A DNA stretch of 64,000 nt. Source: Brachycybe producta. Taxonomy: Eukaryota; Arthropoda; Diplopoda; Playtdesmida; Andrognathidae. Each line of letters opens with the position of its first letter. Within the stretch, counting starts at the first letter, position 1. The notes below the pieces were generated by a model that was given only the letters and a program-made list of their open reading frames with translations, was not told where the DNA came from and searched no databases. The translations under genes and the position numbers were made by a program. The stretch is from the NCBI GenBank assembly GCA_036925085.1, contig JAUPFP010000020.1, positions 3,218,995 to 3,282,994 of the forward strand. The letters are read 5' to 3'. Positions 26,301 to 38,300 of the stretch are shown here, piece after piece.

Positions 26301-29300
26301 AGTAGATATTTTACAAACTTGTACAAAAGATTAGTTGTTACTGACAAGACTTGTAGTTTTGTGAAACCGGCCCCAGTAATACAAACTGTACAATACAGTA
26401 CTGTGCCCTGCACGGGTGTGGGACATTTGCCCTAAAGACACTTGCCCTAAAGACAATTGCAATAAAACCATTTGCACTAAACTGACAATTGCCCTAAAAC
26501 CATTTTCCATAAAGAGATATTTGCTCTAATCAGTATAGTGTAAATTTACATTAAGTGGCGTTTTTTGCGCGCCTGCAGCGTGCAGAACCGATTTAATATA
26601 CTCCACTGAAAGACACTAAAACGTATGAAAAGAGAACAAAGAAGTGGTTTTTAGGGCAAAATGTCCTTTAGGCAAATGGTTTTATGGCAAATTTCCCTTT
26701 AGAACAAGTGGATTTAGGGCAAGTATCTTTAGTGCAAATGTGTATATATTCCGCCCGTGCCGGGCGAAAGTTGGTTTAGGACAAGAGCCTTCTAACATCC
26801 GTTTAAAAATGTATGATCTCTAACAACCCAAAAGTTGACCCAAACAATTAAGACAATTAAATTCTACTCGATTTTAAAACATATTTCATTTTTTTTTGTT
26901 TCAGGTGAGCGAACTGAATGCCGATTTAGCCGAAGAACATGACACTTCAATGCATGCATCCGAAATGTTAGAAGCCGAATCATCCGAAAGAATGAGACTC
27001 GAAAAAGAACTACAGGGGATTCAGGTACCACCAACAAAGATGATGTTGTTGGCACCTTAAATTATGTATACAGTGTGTCGTAACCACAATTCAGTAAAAA
27101 TACCTAACGTAAGATTTTCTTTTAACAAGCTTTTCTAGCATTTTCTAGCAATTTCTAGCATATTAAAAACTAGACTAGCCAGTGAATACCTTTTAAGTCA
27201 TTCAATGGCTAGTCTAGTTTTTAATATGCTATCAATTTCGTCTGAAAGTTGCGTTTCGAAAGCTTGAAGAACTTAAGTAACTTACGTCAACAATGCAAAA
27301 TGGCCCAAATTAAAGTCAAATGTCAATACTGAGTGATTTACGTTACACCTTGTACAATAGAAATCAAAACCTGATTCACACACCATTTAGGATTCGGATT
27401 CGAGACAGTTTAGGATTCGTCGAATCCTAAACTGTCTCGAATCCGAATCCTAAATGGTTCTCGAATCTCCCGAATCTCTCGAATCCTTCGTATAAGAATC
27501 CTATATCATTCATTAAGAAGATAGAAATAAATGAAATAATATTAAATAATTAATAATAAAAAAACAAGTGTGGCTTCACTCAGGGTCACTGCCACAAGGT
27601 GATCCATTGGTCATCTGGGTCCCGACCACCGAAATTGCAACAATCGCCGTTTTTTTTTGTTAGTGAACGCTTCTATTGGACGTCAAAAGAATTAAAACAA
27701 ATTTTTACCAAAGTTTTGACAGTTTTTTAGGTTAGGATTCGAAAGATTCGAAAGACGAAAAAAAGCACAAAGATTCGAGTTTTCGAAATTCGAATATTTT
27801 TAAAGATTCGCGGGATTCGAATGTCCCATCCCTAGTGTTCACTTTGCAGTGTGAACTAGGCCTTATTGTGTACTAACATAAAAACTGCAATTACAGACGC
27901 AATTTGTGGACATTCAAAAGTCGCACGAACGTATGGAGATGGAAGTGATGGAGGTTCGAATGTTGAGAGCGTCCGAAATGAACGGAGATCTCTCCGGCGA
28001 CGATGACGATGGTAATCATTTACAAAGGTTTTTTTCTTCTCACATTGTGGATATATTCAGAATTATTAAATTACTTGAATATTTTTTAAATGAAATTATG
28101 ATTCCCCCCCCCCCCCCCGCTTTTTTATTGTTAAAACAAGCCACCGTTTTAATATTTTGATTTCGTTTTTTCACTTAAAACCTAAACAGGAGCATCCGTT
28201 TACAAGCAACGGTACGAAAGTGTTCGTCGCGAGTTGGAATACACGAAAAAGAAGTTGCAGCAACAACAGGAGGACGAAAGCGAACAACACCAAATTGCCA
28301 AGAAGTCGCTCGAAAGAAAGCTCGCCGAAGCAATGGATGAGTGCGAACAACAGCGACAGGCGGTTAATCAGTGGAAGCGTAAAATTCAGCGCTTTACGCA
28401 AGAAATGAACGACGTCAAGTATATGCTAGAGGAGCAGACGGTTCGCAACGGAGCGCTCGAAAAGAAACAGAGAAAGTACGTTGAGAGTTTCAATTTTATC
28501 CTAAATCAATGCAAAACACGAGGAGACAAAATAAAAGAGAAAAATCTCGACTATTTTAATTTTTTTTTTTAAAAAACACATTCAATGGTATTTAAATACT
28601 GTATTTCAATTCAACTCGGTAAACCAGCAATCAGCTCCAGAGCCGTGTGACAGAGAGGATAATTCTCAATCATAAGTGGTTGTTCTTTAGGCAAGGTTTA
28701 GACAAATCATCGTCAAATTGAATTCCTCCTAAAACAGAACTATGTGCTGGAAGAGAATTCCATTGTCTGAATGAGGAATGGGACATTCGAATCCTCGAAT
28801 CACGCAAATCTTGAAAAATATTCCAGATTCAAAAACGCGGGTTTTCTTCGTCTTTCAAAACTTTCGAATCCTAACCTAAAAAAAAACCTGTGAAAACCTT
28901 TGGTAAAATTATTTTTAACTCCACTGACGTCCAATAGAAGGCGTTCACTAACAAAAAAAAACCGGCGATTGTTGCAATTTCGGTGGTTATCCGGATCACC
29001 AATATCATCACCTTGTGGCCTTTACCCTCAGTGAAGCCACACTTGTTTTTTTATTATTTATAATTTAATATTTAATATTATTTCATTTATTTGTATCTTC
29101 TTAATGAATAATATAGGATTCTTATATGAAGGATTCGAAAGATTCGAAGGATTCGAGTATCTTTTAATATTCGGATTCGGATTCGAGAAAATTTAGGATT
29201 CGTTCCACCTCTGGTTTAAATACATTTGGAAAGAAAGAAGCACTAGTTCTAGCTCTTATTTCTTTAATAAGCACTGGACGGCTATGTCGACTTATACGGG

Positions 29301-32300
29301 GGAGGGGTTTCTAGTAAGAATTCCATCTAACAGTGCTCTGTTCCCTGGAGCCAGCAAGCGTTCACAAAGGGGGCAAGGCTTTACTCAGATTCCCAATGAA
29401 GTTCATCCAGCTTGAGGGTCACATTGTCAGAATATACACGTATTTACAGTTAACAAATCTTGCAGTGCTACGCTGTAGCTTTTCCATTTCCGATTAACTC
29501 GAAAGGTATTCCAAATTGGTGAACAATGTTAAAATAGTTTAATTTACTATTTTATAACTGCGAAAGTTTAAAAATAGTAACAAAAAATAACATAAATCCG
29601 CATACAGACCAAAATTAGATGTTCGCGAACTGCTCGGGAACTGTTTCAGAGCTGCTTGCGCGCATAACACGTACACCAAAAAATCAGCGTGTTCGCATGG
29701 CGAACACCTGTGAGTTCGCGTAGGTTGATTGTAATAATTATCAACTGATGAGACGAGCAAACTGACGTCTAGACGGGGTTCTCCGTTCGGCAGATGTTCG
29801 AGAACTAACCCTTTGCTGTACCGCCTCGAGAGCGAACTTTGTACCGGCTCGCGAGCTTTGTCTGTACGCGGCTTTAAGTTACCGGTACTTTTAAAAATTG
29901 GAATTAATCATTCTGCAAAATTAGTCAGTTTGCAAAACGACCAATTCGGTAATCAATCTACACAGAAACTAGAATTTTAACGAATTTGCATCATGCCTAT
30001 ACAGTATATATGCCGATAAGCTTATCGCTTTTCTCTCTCTCTAGGTTTGATAGTGACTTGCACGCAGCTCAAGAAGATGCGAGACAAGAGAAATTAAACA
30101 AAGAAAGGATCCAACGTGAAAAGGACCATTTGATGGGCGAGAAATACACACTGGAGCAAGATATTCAGGTAAGAAAGCATTTTTTTTTATTCACCAGTTT
30201 TATATGATATTGCAAAATATGTTAAGAGGCTACATTGCAAAATTATTTTGATAAATCTCCGCAAAGAGCGCTCCCATCGTTTTTCTATTGATCCCATAGA
30301 CCCAACGTTAAAGAAGAAACGTTAATTTTTAAAATACACAGTCGCGGCAATATGTTTATTTTTCATATTTAAAGTTGTCTAATATTAAGTTTTCAAAGTG
30401 CAATGTGCACCTTAAATATATGCGGATCGAGTGATAAAATGACGAAAAATTGGTAAGTGCACTTCTATTTTTAAAAACTATTTCAAAATCGCGAATTTCT
30501 AACTGTTATGCAAAAAAAAAAATCCATTAAAATGCTCGTAAAAATGCGTAAAAATAATTTTAAAAAAAATCAGCACGTGCGCCAATGTGTTGGCTTCATT
30601 GTGGTTTAATTGTAGTTTTTTAAAATTATTTTTAGGTAATTTTACAAGCATTTTAATGGATGTTTTTCTCTTATTTGGACGTACTCAGTGGAGTTTAACA
30701 TAAGAGTTAGAAATTCACGATTTTGAAATACTTTTTAAAGACAGAACCGCATTTACCAATTTTTTGTCATTCTATCACTCGATCCGCAATATAGTGAAGG
30801 TGCACGTTGCCCTTTGAAAACTTAATATTAGACAACTTTAAATATGAAAAATAAACATATTGCCGCCGTGACTGTTTTATTTTAAAAATTAACATTTTTT
30901 CTTTAACATTTGGTTTATGGGCTCATTAGAAAAACGATTCTAGCGCTCTTTGTGGAGATTTTTGAAAGTAATTTCGTGATGTAGCCTCTTAAAAGCTGAA
31001 AGTGAGCTATCCCAACTTTCATGACAGCTATTCTCATGAAAGAACTATGGCCCATGAAAACGAGGCTTTAAAGTTGAGCCAACAAATTCTAACTGTATTC
31101 GAATAACAGGCAACTTCTAATTGACTGGTTATGTAGTCTGACGTCACATGCTCAACGTCAGACTACATAACCAACCAATTAAAAGTTGCCGGTCGTCATA
31201 ACAAGGGCGGAGCCAACTGAAGTTCTCCCCTATTTCTAACTGCCTGTTATTCGAATATGTCCCATGTCTAGTTTTAAGTAAAAAAAAAAAAATTAATTTA
31301 AAATTAATTTATTTTCTCATTCTGAGAAAGTTAACATCCCTCTCTCTTCTTCTCTCTCTCTCTCTCCGGAGAGAGAAAGAGAGAGAATCAAAAGTGGGGG
31401 AAACACGTCTTCCGAAAAACAGCCCTCTATTATTAATTTGTATAGTTGGTTATTTTTGTAATATTTGTAAATTTCTAGCATCCCATCACCCCTCAGACTT
31501 TTTCTCAGGTGTGTTCAGTGGACTATTCCTTTCCACCTGCCGCGACCCTATCAATTGTTTCTCTCCCCCTTGGAAACCCCCCCCCCCTCCCCTTGCTTCT
31601 CCTCCCCTAATTCATTCAGTCATATCTCCACGACTGAAGTGGGCCATCAGAGAAAGAGAAGAAGAAAAAAAAATACCCTGAGCTCGAGAGTAGGAATCAA
31701 AGAGAGAGAGAGACACGAGCAACGTTTTTTTTTTCCTCTCTTCTTTCTCTTGTTTTAAGTTCGATCGAACACAATTCTCAATTCAATATCTAATTATTAA
31801 TTTTCTCCAGAAACTCTGAATTAAGTTTTTTTTTTTAAAAAAGCAAATTTATTGTTGTTGTTGTTTACTTTGAAAAAAAAAAAAACAACATTTATAGTCA
31901 AGTATTAATATCATGGTGGATATTGTTTCGGATAAACCGGTGCATTCGTTATTATTTCCGATTTATAACGATTGGAAATCTAACAAACCAAAGGTAAAAT
32001 AGCTGTTGTTTTATTTACAACTTTATAATCTAAACAAATATGAAGTTGCCGATTTAACGTTTATTTTTTATATATAAAATAAACTTTGTTAGAAACTAGA
32101 ATAGTAAACAAATGAGCTCTTAAAAGTAATTACAAAATAAACTATATAAGTTTTCTATATAAGTTTGTAGATGTCAATAGTTAGCGTTTTCGTGACGTAA
32201 AGTTGACGATTTAGTTATTTATTTGTTTAAAAAAAACTTTGAAGTATTTGCATTTAAAGTTTCCTAAAAAAAAATAACTGCTAATACAACTAAAATAGTA

Positions 32301-35300
32301 AATGATTTAGTTAAAAATTAGAGGTGGGACGAATTCCAAATTTTTTCGAATCCGAATTCTAAAAGATTCTCGAATCTGCCGAATCTCTCGAATCCTTCAA
32401 TATAAGAATCCTATATTATTCATTAAGAAGATACAAATAAATGAAATAACATTAAATATTAAATTATTAATAATAAAAAAACTAGTGTGGCTTCACTCAG
32501 GGTCACTGCCACAAGGTGATCAATTGGTGATCCGGATAATCACCAAAATTGCAATAATCGCAGGGTTTTTTTTGTTAGTGAACGCCGCTTCTATTGGACG
32601 TCAATGGAGTTAAAACTAATTTTTACCAAAGTTTCTAACAGTTTTTTTAGGTTAGGATTTGAAAGATTCGAAAGACGGAAATAACAACCCGCAAAGATTC
32701 GAGTTTTCGAATCAAGAATATTTTTTAAGATTCGCTGGATTCGAGGATTTGAAGTAGTAATTAAAAGTAATTTCATGATTGTCTTTCGAAATAAACTTTT
32801 TCTAGAAATTTGAAAATGTCAATAGTTAGCGCGCTTTCGTGGTCTTTAGGGCGCGTTCAGACTACTCGTGCTTGGGCTTGTGTCCCTTGTTGACCTTGTC
32901 GGGCTCGGGGCTTGCGCTCTTGTCAACTGAGGGTTCAGTTACTCGAAAAGTTACTCTTGTGGATCCGATGAGCAACGAAGAAGTTTTGATAAGCAATTCA
33001 AGTTTTATTATCACGCACTCATTGTCGAGAGAAACACCATGAGTACAGCGAGTCAACTAAACTGTGCTCGTCCCAGTCTAATGACGTTCAAGTCTTGACG
33101 AGCACCTCTTTGATGTATCGCTGCTCGCGAGTCCGTCCGCATTACTCGAGCTTGTCGACGAGCCACCTCACTGAGCCCGAGTATAAGCACAAGTAAGTCT
33201 GAACGCACCCTAAAAAGGTAAAAATAATGATTTACCTTTTTTAAAATAAGTAGAAAATTTTAACAGTTCGCTTTTTTTTGTGACTTAAGAGACTACATCG
33301 CAAAATTACTTTGAAAAATGTCCACAAAGAGCGCTAGCATCGTTTTTCCTATGGAGCCCATAGACCCAATGTTAAAGAAAAAAAACGTTAATTTTTAAAA
33401 TAACAAAGTCGCGGTGGCAATATGTTTATTTTTCATATTTAAAGATGTCCAATATTAAGTTTTCAAAGTTCAATGTGCACCTTAAATATAATGCTTATCG
33501 AGTGATAAAATGACAAAAAAATTGGTAAGTGCGGTTCTATTTTTTTAAAAATATTTCAAAATCGCGAATTTCAAACTCTTATGTTAAACTCCATTGAGTA
33601 AGCGCTCCTAAGCAAAATACATCCATTAAAATGCTCGTAAAAATACCTAAAAATATTTTTTAACAACCCACAGCGAAGCCAACACATTGGCGCACGCGCT
33701 GTTTTTACTCAGGTTTTTTAAAATTATTTTTTAGGTATTTTTACCAGCATTTTAATGGATGTTTTTTGCTTAGGAGCACGTACTCAATGGAGTTTAACAT
33801 AAGAGTTACAAATTCTCGATTTTGAAATAGTTTTTAAAAATATAACCACACTTAACCAATTTTTTGTCATTCTATCACTCGATCAGCATATCTATTTAAC
33901 GTGCACATTGCACTTTGAAAAATCAAAACTGGACAACTTTAAATATGAAAAATAAACATATTGCCACCGCGACTGTGTTATTTTAAAAATTAACATTTTT
34001 TCTTTAACGTTGGGTCCATGGGCTCAATAGAAAAAAGCGATGCTAGCGCTCATTGTGGAGATTTTTCAAAGTAATTTTGCGATGTAGCCTCTTAAACAAA
34101 GATGATGAAAAGTTGACCATTCAGATTCTTTTCCACTAAAAAAAAAACAATTATTTACAATCAAAGTTTGTTAAAAGCTAGAATGAGTTAAAATATAAAT
34201 TTCACCATATCTTTCAAAGTAAACTATTTTTCTCATGAAAGTTAAGATAGTCCCCTCGACCATATCTTAACTTTAATGAGAAGAAAAAAAAAGTTTATTT
34301 TGACAAACTTTGATTGCCAACTTTCATCATCCTTGTTTAAGAGGCTAACGTCGCAATATTACTTCGAAAAAATCTCCGCAAAGAGCGCTAGCATCGTTTT
34401 TCTATTGAGCCCAATAGACCCAATGTTAAAGAAAAAATGTTAAAATTCACAAAATTCACGTGCAGTTTGCAGCAATGCAAAACGTATTTGTCAATGACTT
34501 GTTATTTTCTCCTGATTGTAATTTCACAGTTTATCACACTTTTATCAGCTTAAACCCTGTCTCTAGAATGTGTTGAAAATCAAGATAGTCATAATATTTG
34601 ACAGCATCAGTTTTTGTTTTCTGAGAAGAAAGACAGAAACTAATTGTAACATCTCTCTTCATTGGGCCTGTTTACAAGGGACTACTTAGTATCGATGCAT
34701 ATATACAGTATGTCCTCGTATATGCAGAGGCTCCATTCCACTTCTTTCTCACATTGCAAGACGATTTATTTAAAGAGACCATTATCTCCAGAAATATCTT
34801 TTCAAAATATTGTCAAGACATTTAATTAATACCTTGTACAGACATGAGTTAAATGAATTCAAATTAAATGTGTTTAGGTGAATTATACGGAAGCCAGTTA
34901 AGGACATGAACCAAATAAAAATCCACTTTCAATTATTAATATTTTAAATTGAAATACTAAATCAATCATTTTGTCAATAGTTTATATAAATTATATTTAA
35001 GTTATTAACTCAATATTTTCAGATTATTAACTGAATAAATTGAATTCGACAATATTGTTTGTTGGTCCTTAACACAGGGCTCTGTAAAACACGTTTATTA
35101 TTTAAATGCATTTAAATTATCAGTTGTGTACTAGGTATTACTCAATGATTGTGAAAACGATTTTTAAATTTTAAAATAAGTCAATAAAACCATACAAAAC
35201 TTAAAAATGGAAGTAACTTTTCCTGAGTCACCAAACGCGACGCCATTTTAAATTTCCAAAAACGAAAGTCTCCCCCACTTCTCCATTTTTGTGGCAAAGG

Positions 35301-38300
35301 TTGTCATCTCCCATTTCCAGAATTCCTTAACGAAATATAGGTATTCCCTATTCATGTTCAACTCAATACAACCTTCCATGTGGGGAATAATTCAAATATT
35401 AAATCCATAGTACTTTGGAATGAAACTTGTAATGTGAGCTGGTGATCGCAACACATCAGGATTCGAGTAGAGGAGTAGACTTTGGGGGGGGGTTTTTTTT
35501 GTTGCCAGTGTCTGTTGTTGGGTGGTGCATCTAGCTGATAAAGTCCATTTATAGGAAGTCAACTGATTTTTAATTTTTTAAATTATATCAATGACATTGT
35601 TTGGAAAAAATGACACGTGGTGATTGTCCTAAACCGCAGTCCAGTGATATTCGTAAAGCACTATACATGGGCAGGGCTGACCACTCTAAGAAAATTAGGG
35701 AGATGTTTGCTAGGACAGATTCATATTCTTGTTCTTTTTTTCCTAGACTTATAAGACAATGGAACTCCCTTCCTGAAGAAGTGGTGAATGGGGATAATTT
35801 TGTTTTGTGGGATTGACAATTGTATATTCATTTTGTTTTTTTACATATGTGCTTGACAATGCTTAATGCGGCATGTGGACTTTTATGACCCTCTGCCATA
35901 GGCCTATTTGGCTGCTAGCAGAGTACTAATTGTAATTGTAACTTATTTTAAATTTTAAAAATCGTTTTTGTAATCGTTGAATACAATACGTTCGAATCAT
36001 GCTAATTTGCTCGACCTATGGTTAGAATTTTCCAAATAACTTGTGACTTATGTCACATTTTAACAGCTCATAGTTACACTAAAAAAAGAAACTACAGTAA
36101 ATATCACGTGATATATGAAATATTTGAATCCCTGGATATCTTTAATTTGGTTGATGCTGACCTCAAAATATTCTTCCAAAGTTCCAATTGTCTAGCTGTG
36201 ACCTTTGCCTAAAATATACTGCCTCCCTCTCCCCCCCCCCCTCCCTCCCTTTGTGCTTCCTGTTACACGTATTTGTCAGCAAACAACACACACACACACC
36301 TTTTATATTTATCACCTTCATAAACTGAATATAAATTTTGTACCTGTCACAATTATCGTTATCACTTATCAGATCACTTGTTTTTATTTTGACATTCAAA
36401 ATTTCTAATGTACGGAGCCCTGTAAAGGTCATACAGTGAAAATAATTTTTATTATAGTTGACACTTTTTCTGTCAATTGACACTTTTCTTCCTAACCTAA
36501 CCTAACCTTTGACAGAAAAAAGTGTCAATTTGACAGCAAACAAAGTATCAATTGACAGAAACAAAGGCGTCAATTGACAGAAAAAAGTGTCAGCTGTATG
36601 ACCTTTACAGGGCTCCGTACTATGCGCCCAGAAGGGAGAGAGAGAGAGAGAGAAAATATCACAAACGTTTATTTTAAGGTTCGTCCACACAGATTGCAAC
36701 AAGTGGAGACATTTCTGTTGCATAATTATGTCGCCAAAATTGGGTAGTCCACTTTGGGCAATAGATGGACAGGCAGTTCTGCCCAGCACTAAGACTTCGT
36801 TTGTCCCAAACTTTTATGAACGTCAGACCAAATATCAACCAATTAGAAACTGACGTTCCTCATAAAAGGGCGGGGCATGTGACATCAAACCAATTAGAAA
36901 TTGATGAACTGCCTGTATAGATGGCGCCAAGTGAAACGCAATTTATTGTCGAGCACTTATTGCAAGTGGCAAATTCGTTTGCGCCGCCCTTTTATGAGCG
37001 TCAGACCAAATATCAACCAATTAGAAATTGAAAAGGGCGAGGCATGTGACGTCAGACCAAATAACAAGCCAATGAGACGTTGCCATTCCTCATAAAAGGG
37101 CGGGGCAAACGACTGTATTCTGCTGAGCACACTTGCCTGTTTCAACAGTTGTGCATTTTGTAGAATTTTCACACATTCAGTCAAAAATTGAGCACTCTCT
37201 TAGTATCCGTCATGTTTTGTTTGTAGGCTAAAGTTGTTTGAACACAGGAAGTGACGTATTTAACCATTCACCTAATGTGATTAATCACATTGTGTCAATG
37301 CAGTTGAGTTAACATGAATGAATTTAACCATGGTTAACATTACCACAATTTAAACATGGGTTAATGTAACCACATTTGTTTCTACTAGAAAGTTAACTGT
37401 GATTAACTTTTTAACTTCAGTTAATTTTTTTTTAGTAGAAACGAGGTATAAGCGTCGTCTGCTTAAAATATATCAACATGCAAATGATTGTGCTACCCCT
37501 CTAACAGGCATCTCTGCCCAGTCCTAACTTTTCGTTTGCCCCGCCCTTTTATGAGCGTCATCAATTTCTAATTGGTTACTTGGTCTGATGTCACATGCCC
37601 CACCCTTTTCAATTTCTAATTGGTTCTCATTTGGTCTGACGCTCATAAAAGGGCGGGGCAAACGAAAATTTAGTGCTGGGCAGAGATGCCTGTATCCCTA
37701 CCGTCTAGTTTCTAAAAAAGAAAACATATTGAAGCTTCTCTTCATTTTGCACCTGAAAGCGAGGCGTTTACACTTACAAACCACCTTCATTAATAATTGT
37801 GCCCTGATTAAATGTGTAAGTCACACCCTGTATCATCATCATCATCATCATCATCTATCACCACAACTATACCATTCTCGATAACAATAATCCCATTGTT
37901 GCAAATGATATAACTTCTTCTGTAATTGTTAATTATGGAGCGGAGTAATTAAAAAAAAACTAACATCTGATTGTTGTCCCTATAATGGGTCTAAGAACAA
38001 AGTTATTTGCTCACAATTTATCTATTGTTTTTTTGTTTGAAATGTGTTTTATTTCAAGACACTAATGTGAACAACCAACAAAACAGTAAAACAATTAGAA
38101 AATTAACCTCAATTACAGGGTGTTCTAAATTATAATCCTTACTTACTCTGCACTATGATTGTGTACCATTGGCAGTGTATAATTATACTAATTATAATAG
38201 GATTAATTAATAAAATAATTATAATAGGATAATTTCATGGGGGGGGGGGCGATTCCCAGCACCACTACGTGGGTATAAGGCGCCCTTGTGCAAAAAAGGG

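Noticed and set aside
31394-31681. 95-codon ORF upstream of the candidate first exon
   Set aside because: Pro/Leu-rich translation of CT- and C-rich sequence. Better explained as promoter or 5' UTR.
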